Source: Coprinellus micaceus
Taxonomy: Eukaryota > Basidiomycota > Agaricomycetes > Agaricales > Psathyrellaceae
NCBI GenBank assembly: GCA_951394405.1
Contig: OX596334.1
Span: 62,001-126,000, forward strand
Reading direction: 5' to 3'
Length of the DNA stretch: 64,000 nucleotides
Shown here: positions 47,250-59,054 of the stretch, one piece after another
Layout: each line of letters starts with the position of its first letter
Numbering within the stretch: the stretch's first letter is position 1
Made by a program: the position numbers and the translations under genes
The notes under the pieces: generated by a model
Told to the model about the DNA's origin: nothing
What the model saw: only the letters and a program-made list of their open reading frames with translations
The model's database searches: none

Positions 47250-50089
47250 CGTATCTCTCTCCTTCTTCCTCCTGCTTCTTCTTCTTCTGCGGTCCTACGT
47301 TAGGTGGTATGGGTATGAGTTATACGGATTTGAGGGGTGCGGGTGGGTATAGCCTAAGCTAGGGTCTGTGTGAGCTTGGGTCGACGAGCGCCAAGGATTA
47401 CGGAGTAAGGAAGGAGGAAGAAGCGCCAAAGCACTCGAAGTGAACACGAAAGCGAAAGCGAAAGCGGAAGAGGAAAGGCAACCCAAACAAAAACAAAACG
47501 AACCACACAACAACGAGCGACGACAACGAGGACAAGAGCCAACACGCACGCCCACCACCCAACACGCACCGAAAGCCAACAGTGACGAGAGAGACAACGT
47601 GGGAGTGTATCACCCGAACAGTCGGAGTGCGTGCAGGCTGCGCGGGGTGGAATTGAAATGTCACAAGGGGAGTGAGGTAGGCGTGAAAGCTGGATACGGG
47701 TGGACAAGGGTGGAGAGACAACCCTCGATGAACGAAGGGGAGAAGGCGCTTCGAATACAGATAGCTAGGAGCCCACTCACCTTCAAACCGAACGAGCGTG
47801 TACCTCCCTCGAGAGAGCGAATAGAGAAAAACAGAGTCAAAATCACACGAACGAAAGAGGGAAAGAGAGAAAGAGGTAAATTGAAATCAATCCCAAGCCC
47901 GTTGCTATGTATCCCTACCCTTCCCAACGACGACGACGAAGACGACGACGACGCCAAGCCAACCCTTCGATTGATGTCATCTATCACCCCGAAGCCGAAG
48001 CCGTGAATGCCGGTGCCGAGATCACCCCGCCTCCGATCCGCCTTCCGCCTTCCCGAATCCCGATCCGCTTTCTCCGAATCCCGATGCGCCATCAGACAGG
48101 CCATTGCCGTCGAGTTAAGTCTCGCTCGGACGTCCACCCGCCTTGTAACCCCTCCTCCGAGCGACCCTGGGCCACACACACCCACACACCCACCCCACAC
48201 ACTTGCTCTGTTTTTGCTCCATTCCGAAACACCCAGCCATCGGAACACTGAAAACCACACACCCATATCCCCCCTTCCTCATTCCTCATTCCACAACCCC
48301 AAACCCACCCAAGTCCTACTCACCCAACCCACACCCAAGCCACGTCCAGCCTCTCCACACTCTCCATACCCAGCCTCTCCACTCGGCGCTTACCGAGGCT
48401 ACACACACAGGCTCTCCTCACTCCTCTTCTCTCCTTGCCCCTCTCATTGCTCCTCCCCACCTCCCACCAACCACTCACCTCCCACCAACACCTCCCACCC
48501 ACACCTCCCATCCACATCCACATCCACCCACCTCCCATCCACCCACCTCCTCCTCCTCGCGCTCCACCACATCGATTCTCGAACCCACCCTCTTCCTCCT
48601 CAAGCACCCCGTTGAGAAGTTATAACACCAGTCATCCAGGGCCCAGTCGTACAGCGACTCAGATCCCATTTCAAGGGTGCACCCCCCGCAGCAGTAGCAA
48701 GCCGTGGCCGTGGTCGAGCTCTAAGACCCACCCAGGACTCGGTCAGTAACTGTAAGTAAGTTAAGTCAACCCAACACCCTCAAAACCCACAAAAGAACAC
48801 CCCACGCCCCACACCCCGCCCATCGTTCACCACACGCGCTCCAATCTCCCCCTTCCCACCTTCTTCACACTCAAGCTGATCGCTTCCCCGTGACCCACCC
48901 ACCAATCCGTACCTCCTCCTCCTCCTCCCTCTCGCTACAGCCCCAAACGTACCCTGCGCTCCACACATCTTCAGGGTGGGAATCCGTCCAGCCACAATAT
49001 TCATATGCATCCTCCTGGGCCCCATGGTCCAGTCGTCCTTGATACCAAGTCGTTCTCGAACACTTGAACACTTGAGTCTCGGTACACGTACGAGCCCCCA
49101 AGCGCTCCATTAATACATAATTCCCTTTCACATACACCTTTCCCTACACTGTACATTCACCCTCTTTAGCCACTACCTTCTAGCTATCCACATAATCACC
49201 ATATCTTCCTGCAGTCCCACATCCCTCCCTGTCCCTCCCTGTCCCTCCATGTCCCCCTGAGGCCGGTGTGTCTTTCACACTTCCCAGACCCAACACCCAC
49301 ACTCACAGCGTCCCACACACACACCACTCTAAGCACCCAGGCCCCAATCATTACAGCACGCAGTCCCGTCCCCTAAAACACAGACCTCCAACTCCAACTA
49401 CCCGTACATGTTCGTGTAAACGGCGCGGCGGTCCAGCTCCTTGAACTCGGGTGCCGCGAATGCGCTCCTGAGTCCTGAGTCCTGATCCTCCGAGTCTGTG
49501 GCCTGCCAGAGACGTTCTCGGTGGTTCTTCTAAAGGACTTAGGAAAGGGAGCGGTGAAACACCCGGTGCTGCGTGGTGCGCGTTCAAGGTCCTGGGTCGT
49601 GAATGATTTCATACACTTTGTGTGCACCAAACCCCATCTGCCGATCCTAAAGACCGGTAGCACAGTGCACCTCATCTCAGACTCAACGCTGTGTCGAAGA
49701 CCCATGTGTCCCCCCACAAGGACACGTATATCTATTATCCTGCTGGCACGAATGGCATTTTATGAACTCCCGTTGCCTGAAGGCTGAGCCACAACACCCA
49801 CAACACCCAAGCCAGTCAAGCCAGTCTAGGCATCCCAGCGCAAATTTGTCAGGTCACAACACCCCAGCTACCTCATGGGTACGAACAGTGCGTCCGAGTC
49901 GGTGCGCGCCAGCGTACATCGCGCGTACCCCGACTTCCGACAACGCGAAAACGCGTGACGCAGACCCACGCTGGCTTCAAGACTTCGAGACTTCGAGTTC
50001 GTCAAGGGTGGAGGGGGGGCGTCAAGGGGGTGTCAAGACTCGAGATCTGTTGTAAGAAGGGCACGTGATGAGGCCTTCCTCAGGAGTCA
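47250..50089. other. CHS7 upstream region, pyrimidine/CA-rich, no gene recognised
   Basis: Long open frames here follow low-complexity CT/CA-rich DNA (for instance 48,430-48,560 with CCTCCCACC units) and are not credible genes. A GAC trinucleotide microsatellite lies at 47,930-47,960. About 47,925-48,170 is duplicated at 51,180-51,430. 48,700-50,050 shows nothing I can support. Confidence 0.5.
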
Positions 50090-50705
50090 GGCGAATTCAG
50101 ATCTCCGTGTTCCCGAGCCGCTGAGCGAGAGTGGTCTTCTCGATGGGAAAATTCCAAAGGGAGTGTCTGGATTGCGTGTTTTCGAGTGTAGAAAGGGGGA
50201 ACCGATTTGTGTGTAAAGGTATAAAGGTAAGGGATATGATTTCCACATCGTGGATAATTTCAAACCCCCAATCCACTGCGACTTGAATTGTGCGAGGGAC
50301 CAACCCCGAGTTGATGAGGTCGTCCAACGTTCGGCGTGGGGATCAGGGCCTACAAGTCCCGACAGTACGATACTAGTCCCAGCCCTACGTCGGATAAAGA
50401 AGCCGCAGCAAGTCTTCAACGTCTTCAGGCTTACATCCTTCCAGAGTGATTAGATCATTGTCAGTCCTGCAGGCCTTCCACGTTGGCGGCCGGACCTGAG
50501 AACACGGACTCGAAGACGAGTGATTCCTCTGTTGAGCAACCCGGAAAAGGTCGACCCCCGACCTATAGTATCCATGAACGGCCCTTATCCTGGTGGAGAG
50601 CGATGACGACCCAGCTGAGCGCCCCTCGAAAACGGCGATATGCCATCAGAATTTTGGCCCGGGAGTGGCTTACCCCGGCGCCGCCTTGGAGTCACTTCCC
50701 GGCAT
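50090..50705 (-). pseudogene. BTB/POZ type-1 pseudogene
   Basis: Remains of a gene close to the one at 54,332-55,492. The start MPGSDSKAAPG is followed by a stop. The BTB core is recognisable as FPGCSTEES..FESVF but is interrupted by several stops and small indels. The third exon survives as DDLI...QWIGGLKLST in mixed frames (about 50,330-50,245). The start of the fourth exon (CTCGAAAACACGCAATCC type, near 50,190) is cut off at about 50,090. The promoter module at 50,806-50,875 and the TCGGCGCTTAGATGCG word at about 50,757 are still intact. Confidence 0.8.
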
Positions 50706-50805
50706 TCTGAGTTCGACGACCACGGCTCCAGTACGAGGATCCGGAAAGTGTCTCGCATCTAAGCGCCGAATCGATGCCAACGCAAATATATAGCAGCGCG
50801 AAATG

Positions 50806-50875
50806 TGTTCCTGTCACAAACTTGGCATGTCACAGCGCCATGTGCTCTATGGGCGCTTAGTTTCCGAACTCGGGC
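50806..50875 (+). promoter_or_regulatory. Promoter module type 1, in front of the BTB pseudogene
   Basis: Same TGTCAC...CATGTCACAGCG...GGGCGCTTA block as at 39,238-39,300 (inverted) and 55,925-55,990. It survives although the gene behind it is dead, which fits recent inactivation. Confidence 0.55.
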
Positions 50876-50989
50876 TAATGGGCGATCACCGGGGTGTTGC
50901 AATGTGGCCATAAACCCCAGTCTCTATTTTAAGCATACAACTCGTATACATTGTGCCAGGGCGATTAGGCGCCCAGCACAGCCTGCACC

Positions 50990-52552
50990 ACGATAGATTA
51001 GATTAGATCATGATAGCTACCTGATGTAGACGCGAGCAGTGACTGGGATCAATACCACATCTTGCCCTCGACGCTATACCGAGGTGCCCAGCCAGCGTCG
51101 CCCAGCGCACCAGCCTGACCAGCGAGCCCGCCCGAGTAGGTCCACTCTGGACTACTCCAACGTCCATAACCTTAGCGTCGCACGAAGCGACGACGACGAC
51201 GACTCAAGCCAACCCATCGTGACTGATGTGATCTATCAAACCCGAAGCCGAAGCCGGGAATGCTGGTTCCGAGATCATCCCGTCTCCGATCCGCTTTCTC
51301 CGAATACCGAAGGGGAAGCGGATCGACGGCCGACCTTGTCTTGTGCGTTTCGATTGAGTGGCGTCCTAACTTCCTCTCGCTCCACACCCAAGCGAGACTG
51401 GGCCCTCAGGTTGCACGCAAGGAACTGACTCACGGCCCAAGGAACCCCACACCTGTCACCAGGACATGCATCCGCGCGTACTTACATTCGCCGCGTGCGT
51501 TAAGTCGAAACGCTTAGACTTTCGGAAAGTATGCCTGACTTGTTACTGGTGGCACTCGCCCCTCTGCTCTACCCACCTCTCCATCTCCATCCCCGTCCCT
51601 CCCTCCACACTCATCTCCTCACCCCTCCCCCAGACACTACCGTCTCCCCGAGTCCCGACTTGCCGACGGAAATCCCTGTACAGTCATTGCGGACCCACCT
51701 AAACTCTCATCCCAAAGACACTCCTGCGCTTGTCCAAATTCCACGCTTCAAGGCTTCTTCCCAGACGATGATTCCGCTTTTTAAATTGTCCCCCACACCC
51801 TACCTAATTTAAATACCTATCCATGCCCCCACTTCAACTCTACCTCCCCCACCCCAAGTTCGTCTCAGACTCTCAGCTAATGCCCGAAATCCGGCGACGA
51901 CACGTCCATCACATTCAGACTCACGCACGGCACAGTGGACACCGCCCAGTCTCCAGAGACTTAAGTACCGGCTAACGAACGTCCCACCCCAATCCTACGC
52001 ACCTCCAGCGCTTCACCTCGGAGTTGGCGTGGGTCTTCAACGCAGCCAGGACGCGTACCTTGAATGTCACTGTTTCCCAATATGTATGGTGCTCTCATTG
52101 AGAGTCGGTGGAGAGGTGATGGACTCGGAGAGGCGATGTTTACGGTTTAGACCCCCCAAATCAGATGCTCTCAGCTGGAAACGGCCAGTGGTCGGACGCG
52201 AACTGTTTAGCGAACAAAGAAGTACCTAGGCCCTCTAGTCATGGTGCACACTGCTCTCGTTCACATTCCGTGCTTGTGCCCATCCGAAGTTGGATCCCAC
52301 GCTGCAGCTACCCATACGAGGGACTACACTGTAACACGCTAGATATCGACGCTCCTCCATTACCCTCCCTATTCTATTGAACAATTCTTTCTCTTCTCGT
52401 TTTCCACCGTCATCCCCACACTCTGCCCCACCCACCCACCGCCCATTCATGCTCAAAGACGACACTCTCCCGACCCGCCCGTCCAAGTGAATATAAGCAC
52501 CAGTGATTTTGCGACCGTGAGTACATTTGGAGAGTGTCGATATAACACTATT
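50990..52552. other. Patchwork of duplicated flanking DNA, no gene recognised
   Basis: About 51,050-51,160 copies 17,330-17,450 inverted. About 51,180-51,430 copies 47,925-48,170, from upstream of CHS7, with the same GAC microsatellite and the GAAGCCGAAGCCG word. The following CT-rich part resembles the CT-rich DNA at 48.3-48.6 kb in composition. No exon chain was found. Confidence 0.55.
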
Positions 52553-53745
52553 TTACGGGTCCCACTCTTCCAGAAGGTCCTTCATGACCTCCTGTACGAT
52601 TTGCCCGAGTTTCCACCTCTTGGGGTCCAGGACTACCTCCGTGACAGGGTCAGCCTCGATTCCCACCCTGGTCAGAGCAACTTCACAAGAGGGGCAACAC
52701 AGACTGCTCGGTACCAACCGATACTGACACACTCCATACCGTGCGTACACAGGACAAAGCAAATTCCCCACCCCGATGATATACCTTCCACCCAACTTCG
52801 CCAGGTTCGCCTGCGAATCGCGCTGTACGGGGACAAGGCCACCAGGAGGCCACGTGTGCGTCTCCGAGTTTGAGCACTGTATGCCGTCTGTAAATAAGCC
52901 TCCGCCGCATTTCGGGCAACGGAATTCCTCAGGGTGAAATTGCACGACATTTCCTGTGAGTGGGAAGCGTTGATCCAAGTCCGAGGCAGCGAGCTTTTGA
53001 ATGTCGAAGACTTTCCTGAACAGGTCTGGGCTGATGGACGTGAGGTCGGAGGGGGTTGTCTCAACATCGAGGATGAGATCTCTCAGGCCTTCGGTCAACC
53101 ACTGGGCAACGTGATAGTCCCTGGAGAGATGAATCTTCTGGACAGGGGTTAAAGGTGCGCTCGTGAGCTTGGATAGCCGGTCAATCGCGTGGGCTCGGAC
53201 CTGGGACAGCATCACATGGGAATCAGTAACCCAGGTCTACACAGAAAGAGGAGAAAGCAGATGTTCACGTCTTTCATGTTCCATGTAGTCGATAGCTTCA
53301 GCACTCCAATCCACTGGTCTTGGGTGAGGAGAATCGCACCCGCCTGAAGGTCTTGCATCCTAGAGACAAGATACATGAGCATGAACGTAACTTCCCCAGA
53401 CTCAAGCCCCCACAGACGCACTTGGGATGCATCACCATCATCAACGCCTCGAAATCAGCTGCGGTGTACCCTTCAAGGCGGATCGGGCTTTGATCTGAAT
53501 CGCCCTGGACGACGACATCGGGACTGGGTCCCCTTGGGAGCCTGAACATGTCTTCGAAAATAGGTGATGCGTCCAAGAATCTCTGCTTCGGAACCTTGAA
53601 CAGCGTCCCCTCCACCTGTCGAACATGGGTACGCCTCTGATCAGGTTGCGGATAAGATTGCGGTTGACGGACATACCTCTAAGACCATGGTGTCCCAGTA
53701 AAACTCTGATCTGCTCGTTGTCGGTGCCTGTGCTGTCGGGGACAT
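52553..53745 (-). CDS. BTB/POZ domain protein, type 2
   Basis: Four exons join in phase to 333 residues: 53745-53677, 53615-53422, 53359-53269, 53200-52553. The BTB part reads SEFYWDTMVLE, VEGTLFKVPKQRFLDASPIF, LEGYTAADFEALMMVMHP, then QDQWIGVLKLSTTWNM. The C-terminal exon has a C-x2-C set (RCPKCGGGLFTDGIQC) and a second Cys-rich part (LCCPSC), ending near KRWKLGQIVQEVMKDLLEEW. It is closest to the gene at 59,969-61,177, with the same exon structure. Intron 1 is GTATGT...CAG, and the start ATG follows the pattern of the relatives. Its role is unknown. Confidence 0.87.
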
Positions 53746-53825
53746 GACTGGGGGGAGGAAGCGAAGCGTTCGCTCTCAGACGGGTGGAAAGTCAAGATAA
53801 GGATGTGGGTCCAATTCTGATACCT

Positions 53826-53895
53826 GATATCTGATCCACGAGGCAAACTCTGGATCCGATGATACGTACAAAATTTAAGCGCTCGATGACGTCGT
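53826..53895 (-). promoter_or_regulatory. Promoter module type 2, upstream of the BTB gene at 52,553-53,745
   Basis: Contains TATCTGATCCACGAGGC followed about 35 bp later by TTTAAGCGCTCGATGACG (plus-strand text). The same pair occurs at 57,265-57,335 and 61,240-61,300 with the same spacing and strand. Two of the three lie 60-150 bp upstream of type-2 BTB start codons. The regulatory role is inferred from conservation against diverged surroundings. Confidence 0.6.
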
Positions 53896-54331
53896 TCGCT
53901 CTGCTCGACGGGCGCTTCGCCCAGTCATTACGGACAATGTCATTCATTCGTGAGTTCCCTCTCAAAGGGAAGGGCAGGCGCCTTTCGCCTCTTTTCACCG
54001 TTCCGTGTTTGCAGCTGTTAGAGTGGAGCCATGATGGTTCGATAGGGTTGGAACTACGCCCGGGTTTTTGAGTGTTGTTGACAACTATTTAACCGCCCTG
54101 TACATACCAGCGTAGGTGACGTCCAGGCGCCGGTGCAGGTGAGAGAAATTGGGATCTGTTAATGAAATAAAGTCGGTTTATATTGATATGTACTGTCGTT
54201 ACGTGCATAGATTCGCTACATGACCATTGACGACGGGATTCGGCCTCCTTCCCCCTCTCAGGTTGTCTCCTCCTCCAACCTTGGGTAATCTATGAGGGGT
54301 TCGACAGACGGGTGCTAAGGAAAGAGGCGGT

Positions 54332-55492
54332 CTAGTGGCAAAGCTCCTTGAACTCATCTGAAAACGCCCCTCGAATTTCAGCACTCTCCACGCGTGGCGT
54401 ACAGCCAAGAGACGCCAGAGGAAACATAACATGTTCCGTTAACTGGATCGTACGCCTGCAGGAAGCGCAAGAGATTGCCCTGCCGATCGACGGACTGCGA
54501 CACGAGACACACATGAGATCCTGCAGCTCAATCTCGTAGAATACGAATGATGAGTTACTTTTCACCAGCGAATCTTTGGTGGGCCGAACATAGATGTCCC
54601 CTTCTTCCTGCAAACCGATGTTCCGCGCGCAATTACAGCAGTTGAAAGAATCCTTGAACGCAAAACCGGAGCAGAAGGTGCACTTGAGATGGCCGAATGG
54701 AAGCGTGGGGCGGGTCTCCCCACCGACGGCCTTGGGGAGTAGGGTGTTTCGTGACGCGCCTTTGGCACGTATCCCAACAATTCGAAACGCAGTACGAAGC
54801 CCCACGGCGGCTTCGAGGTCATCCAGCGAAAGGTCCGGATCCCCTTTGACAAGGCTGACAAGTCCTTCCTCGAGCCAGGATCCAACCCTGTGCTCCCGAG
54901 CAAGGCTAACCTTTTCTGTGGGTGTCAGGCCGAAAGTGCCGGTGGAGAGTGTCAGAATTGCGTGTTTTCGAAGCTAGAAAGATGGGTTAGCGGCGTGTGC
55001 ACGAGGCTGCCGGACATGATATCCGACCTTTTCCATCTCCCACATCGTTGACAATTTCAGAACCCCGGTCCACTGTGACTTTGTGAGATCGATGGACCCC
55101 TTCATAAGATCGCCGAAACTTCATCGACATCGGCTTGAGCTCCCTTGATACCACGGAGCCTGGGACGTACGTAGGATAAAGAAGCCGCAGCAAAGACTCA
55201 AAGTCTTCAGGCTCGTACCCATCCAGAGTGATTGGATTCTCGACGGTCTGGCCTTCCACCTTTTCAGGTCCACCGCCGACGGGAAGCGAGAACATTGATT
55301 CGAAGATTGGTGACTCGTTCACGAGCTCCTGTCGAGCTACCCGGAAAAACCTGTCTCCGACCTACATCGATCAACGGCTTTGGCTGGGGAAGGCCACGAC
55401 GACGCAACTGAGCGCACCTTGAACGTAATCACATCCCATTGGAATCTTGGAGGGGTTCTAACGCACGCTGAGTCGGAGTCGGTTCCTGGCAT
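54332..55492 (-). CDS. BTB/POZ domain protein, type 1
   Basis: Four exons join in phase to 332 residues: 55492-55418, 55361-55171, 55118-55028, 54973-54332. It is the close paralogue of the gene at 39,396-40,579: exons 2, 3 and 4 have identical lengths (191, 91, 642). BTB core: FQWDVITFK, VGDRFFRVARQELV, SPIFESMFSLP, YEPEDFESLLRLLYP, KSQWTGVLKLSTMWEM. Cys pairs at about 217/220 with 231/234, and a second set LMCVSCRS ... ISCASCRR. The third intron uses GTCGGA as donor, which is weak. The start is the ATG at 55,492, matching MPGT of the paralogue, and a longer upstream open frame is probably not used. Its promoter holds the insertion described at 55,584-55,940. Confidence 0.86.
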
Positions 55493-55583
55493 TCTGAGTT
55501 CGACGATCGCGGGTCCGGTATGAGGATGTGGGAAGTGGTTCGCATCTAAGCGCCGAATCGATGATAATGCGATAACAGCAAGG

Positions 55584-55895
55584 AATGCGTTACTGTCACC
55601 TGATGCGACCCGGAGAATGGGGTGGAACTCCCCTGAAATCCGGAAGCTGAGGGCCGCGCCCGCGAACGCGGCGACCTCGTACACCATCTATGCGGGAAAC
55701 TGACAGTTGGAAGCTTCGGCGATCACGCGAGGACAAAGGTGACTGTCCCTGGCCTCGGGCAGGGGCCGTGGTTTGGACGGAGGGCCATGAGAGGGTAGTT
55801 TAGGTGTAGCCTCCCTCGGGGACAATGCGATCGTGCGTCTTTTGTGTATGTACCGAATACACACCCCCGACGAATTGGCGGAGGGGGATAATTGG

Positions 55896-55928
<33 letters not shown>

Positions 55929-55940
55929 CGTTACTGTCAC
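55584..55940 (+). mobile_element. Poly(A)-tailed retroposed insertion with 16-bp target-site duplication
   Basis: The 16-bp word AATGCGTTACTGTCAC occurs at 55,584-55,599 and again at 55,925-55,940. Between them lie about 325 bp ending in a run of 31 A (55,896-55,926). A direct repeat of this length plus a 3' A-run is the signature of target-primed reverse transcription, as for SINEs or 5'-truncated retroposons. The body has no open frame that I recognise and no clear polymerase III boxes. Removing it would restore an uninterrupted type-1 promoter module, as seen at 39.2 and 50.8 kb. So the insertion came after the BTB duplications and pushed the module about 340 bp away from the gene. Confidence 0.85.
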
Positions 55941-55990
55941 AACTTGGCATGTCACAGCGTCACGTGTTCGACGGGCACTTAATTTCCGGA
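55925..55990 (+). promoter_or_regulatory. Promoter module type 1, displaced from the BTB gene at 54,332-55,492
   Basis: TGTCACAACTTG, CATGTCACAGCG, CACGTG and CGACGGGCACTTA in the same order as the two other copies. It is now about 430-500 bp upstream of the ATG because of the retroposed insertion. The separate word TCGGCGCTTAGATGCG near 55,545 stayed close to the gene. Confidence 0.6.
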
Positions 55991-56146
55991 CTCGCTCATA
56001 TCGGACCGATGAGAGGTTATCGGCATGCTAGAGAGTGAGCATGAAACTGGGTCTCTATTTTACACGTAAAACTCGTATACATTTATGATCTCGCCTCGCG
56101 CGATACACAATACCATTTACAAGTCATCCGCGCTAGGTTTGTGTAG

Positions 56147-56701
56147 TCAACGGCCGTACATGAGGAATCGTAAGTAATGTTCCAAGGACTCGCGCTCTAC
56201 TGGACCATCTCGTACAAAGAGGATCCACTCGGCTAAATGTGGGAGTATTGCGTGGAAAGCAATGGGAACAATCACAATTAGAACCGTGGCCCAAGTTCGA
56301 GGAGGGACAACGCATGTGGATCCAAGTAGAACAGCGAGCCATAGCATACCCTTGAAGGCTTTGGCATGCTTAAGCTGCGCCTGGGATATCTCTTTCTCCG
56401 ACTTCTCCTTCATCTCTTGCAGCTTCGCCGAAAGGAGACTGGCCTCCTGGCATGCTTTGCGAGCACGTTCATGAGCCCCGTGCACTTCATGCTCCAGCCC
56501 GCCCCGTCGCTGCAGCTCCCCGACTACACGACTAAGCTCAATCTGAGTAGTGCGCAGCTCCGCTGTCTTGGCCGCCAGCTCCTTCTCTAGCCTATCCGAC
56601 TTCCCATCCGACTCTGAGTTGGCGTGCTGCGGGGTTCCATCCCTTGTCGACGAGGAAAGCATGCCAGAAGGGGCGGATTTTTCTTTCTTCTCCGTCGGCA
56701 T
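56147..56701 (-). CDS. Coiled-coil protein with two C-terminal membrane segments
   Basis: A single-exon frame of 184 residues. Residues 1-35 are Ser/Thr/Lys-rich. 36-113 form a heptad-like, charged helix (EKELAAKTAELRTTQIEL... EKEISQAQLKHAKAF). 118-133 and 137-157 are hydrophobic, followed by a short charged tail ending HYLRFLMYGR. This suggests a membrane-anchored coiled coil. It shares architecture with the gene at 59,055-59,519, and both have a similar upstream block (GATATAT..., AACGTGG, ACGTG at about 56,878-56,945 and 59,780-59,850), so they are probably paralogues. Family and function are unknown. Confidence 0.65.
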   Translation of the reverse strand: MPTEKKEKSAPSGMLSSSTRDGTPQHANSESDGKSDRLEKELAAKTAELRTTQIELSRVVGELQRRGGLEHEVHGAHERARKACQEASLLSAKLQEMKEKSEKEISQAQLKHAKAFKGMLWLAVLLGSTCVVPPRTWATVLIVIVPIAFHAILPHLAEWILFVRDGPVERESLEHYLRFLMYGR

Positions 56702-56999
56702 TCCCTTGCACTTCGACGCGTCAGTGTGAGTAGTAGAGGTGGAGGGTAGGGCGGTAGGCTGGGCCGCTCAACGATTAAGGGCGTTCGGTGGAGAGTCGGG
56801 TACCCTGACCACCCACTGCTTTGCCGTAGTGGGCAGGTGTACTCGAGTGTCGTCGAGTGTTAATTGTAAGAGCTGTTTGATATATGCAAAGAAAACGTGG
56901 CGTACATGAGGAGAACGTGCAGTGACATGTGTTTTGCACGTGGAGATGAGTGGGTCCGATGGAGCAGATTTTAGCTGTGTACGCCCTATAAGATCTGAT

Positions 57000-57335
57000 T
57001 GATGGTCCGGTATTCCAGCCTATTTTGAGTCCCGGGGTGGTGATGATGATGAATGGCGGGAACTTTGAAGACTTCCCCCTTCACTTGGGACGCAATGTGT
57101 ACGACAGACATGAGGCTGCGGAGCAAGCGCCTATCAAAGATGCGTCTTTCTATGATATCGAACATGGCGTCTGATCTGTTCGTCCTGGGTGACTCGGCCG
57201 TCGTGGAAATGACTCGTTAGAGCAGGTGGAATGCTTGCGCTCGGAGTCTTAAGAGGGAAGATGTCCATATCTGATCCACGAGGCAAACTTTAGATCCCAT
57301 AACACGTATGGGATTTAGGCGCTCGATGATGCGGT
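57000..57335 (-). pseudogene. Relic of a type-2 BTB promoter and first exon
   Basis: A complete type-2 promoter module lies at 57,265-57,335, but no BTB gene follows it. At about 57,160-57,200 the text TCTGATCTGTTCGTC resembles the first-exon region of the genes at 53,677-53,745 and 61,109-61,177 (there AACTCTGATCTG[CT]TCGT), with the ATG context degraded. The remaining exons are absent, as the coiled-coil gene begins at 56,701. I read this as a mostly deleted BTB copy. Alternatively the module now serves the coiled-coil gene about 560 bp downstream. Confidence 0.5.
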
Positions 57336-57534
57336 TTGGCGCCGCTCGACGTTCATCACAATCATTACAGTCAATCTCATTCTCTATGTAGGCTCATTCT
57401 CAAAGCTAAAATGCGGCTATAATTGACCGTGATGGATTTCGAGAACGCAAATATATGGAAGTGCTGGCGACTGAGTATCGCAAGTGATACAGAAGGCTAA
57501 GTAAGTACCGCTCATTATCAAGCCAATCCAACTT

Positions 57535-58700
57535 CTACATGTCGTACCCCGCAATCTCATGCTCGAACTCCTCGCGAACCATTGCCTCTATTGCGGATGC
57601 TGGTGGGGCGGATGGCACCAAGCATCCATAGGCCCGGTTGCCATCGTAGATGTCGTGGTCACACAATGTGCACCTGGTTCTTCGAGTTATGACCCGGTTG
57701 TTGCACGAATGGCAATAGAGATTCGATAAATGGAAGGGAAACTGCAGTTTCCCGTCTCGAGCGGAGGCGGTGCGTGCGTAGGCGAAGTAAGTCGCGGTGA
57801 CATCGAATGGACGCAAGACGTCGGAGCAGGGATGACAGCTGAAGGGCGTCGGAAGGCAAGGCTTGAAGCAGCTGGGACAGGACATAGCGGCGATTGCCAG
57901 CCCGGTGTGCAGTATAGTATGGTTCCTATGTATTGTGGAGACCAAAATTTTGGACAGGTCAAATCGCATACCGGCGATATGAAACGCAGTATGAAGGCCA
58001 ACGGCGTCTTCGAGAGCACCATGTGAGAGCTTTGGGTACCCAAGTACTAGGCTGGTAAGGCCCTCAACTAACCATGATGCGATCTTGTGCTCTCGGGCGA
58101 GGGCGATTTTCTCCATAGGTGTCACCTTGAATGGCTCCGTCGAGAGGGTCTTGACTGCGAGCTCGCGGATCTAGGCGTAATGTTAGTCGCAGAAAGGTGA
58201 GCTACTCCAATGTGCGAAAGCGTGGACACACCTCGATCATCTCCCATGGACGTGATAACCTCAGGACCCCATCCCATTGCGCTTTCGTCAAGGTATACCG
58301 TCCGCGCTTCACGTCGTCCATACTGAAAATCAAATTATGGTACGTGGGTTCGTCGCAACTCAGAGTAGCCGCATTGGCTAGAAAGATCCAACCCACCTTG
58401 GGTAGAGTATCATCAGCAACGCTTCAAAGTCCTTCGCCGCGTATCCCTCCAAGACAATTGCATTGTCATATGTCGTCCCTTCCCCGCCCCTCGAGTCTCC
58501 AATAAGGTACATATCTTGAAATACTGGAGAGTACTTGATGAATTCGTGCTTTGGAACGCGGAAAATATCATCTTCAACCTATAGTCTTCGGGTTACCCGG
58601 AGGAATGTCCTTGGTACTGAAGCTGATTAACCTTGAAAACGACGATATCCCAGTTCACTCCCGGCAATCTGCTCGTGCCTTCGACAGACGCAATGACCAT
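57535..58700 (-). CDS. BTB/POZ domain protein, type 3
   Basis: Four exons join in phase to 325 residues: 58700-58632, 58578-58397, 58322-58232, 58170-57535. BTB core: VNWDIVVFK, VEDDIFRVPKHEFIKYSPVF, LEGYAAKDFEALLMILYP, KAQWDGVLRLSRPWEM. C-terminal Cys pairs: MSCPSCFKP ... FSCHPC and LYCHSCNNR ... RCTLC. It is a more distant member than the other four. The donors of introns 1 (GTTAAT) and 3 (GTGTGT) are slightly unusual. The gene sits between the two coiled-coil genes on the same strand. Confidence 0.84.
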
Positions 58701-59054
58701 TGTTGTAGAGGTGAGCGTACTATCGCGAACAGTCTTGGTCGCAGAGGCAAAGAATCAAGCGCCCAATCATGATCAGGATCGATGGGTCTCTTAAATATTG
58801 GATCCCGGGCAGGGTCACCTAGGTCACCTGCTGATCAGTGCGGGAAGTCATGTGCTTACGGGCGCTTAGCACCTCCATAGAGCGCCATAGAGCAAGATGC
58901 TGTTCGCGACACGGGGGCATAAAAGGGTTGACATATTGCACAAACATAGATCTTAGTATACAGAGCAGGCGATATAGTACTCTAGTAGGCTTCATTTCCA
59001 GGAGACTTTCGTGTAAGATGAGCATCGCCAAACGGGTTTCGAGACATTCAACCT

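Noticed and set aside
47661..48266. 201-codon minus-strand frame upstream of CHS7
   Set aside because: The composition follows a GAC microsatellite and CA-rich DNA. Part of it is duplicated at 51.2 kb without keeping the frame.
55600..55895. Insertion body considered as a tRNA-derived SINE
   Set aside because: I could not find convincing A- and B-box promoter motifs, so only 'retroposed insertion' is claimed.
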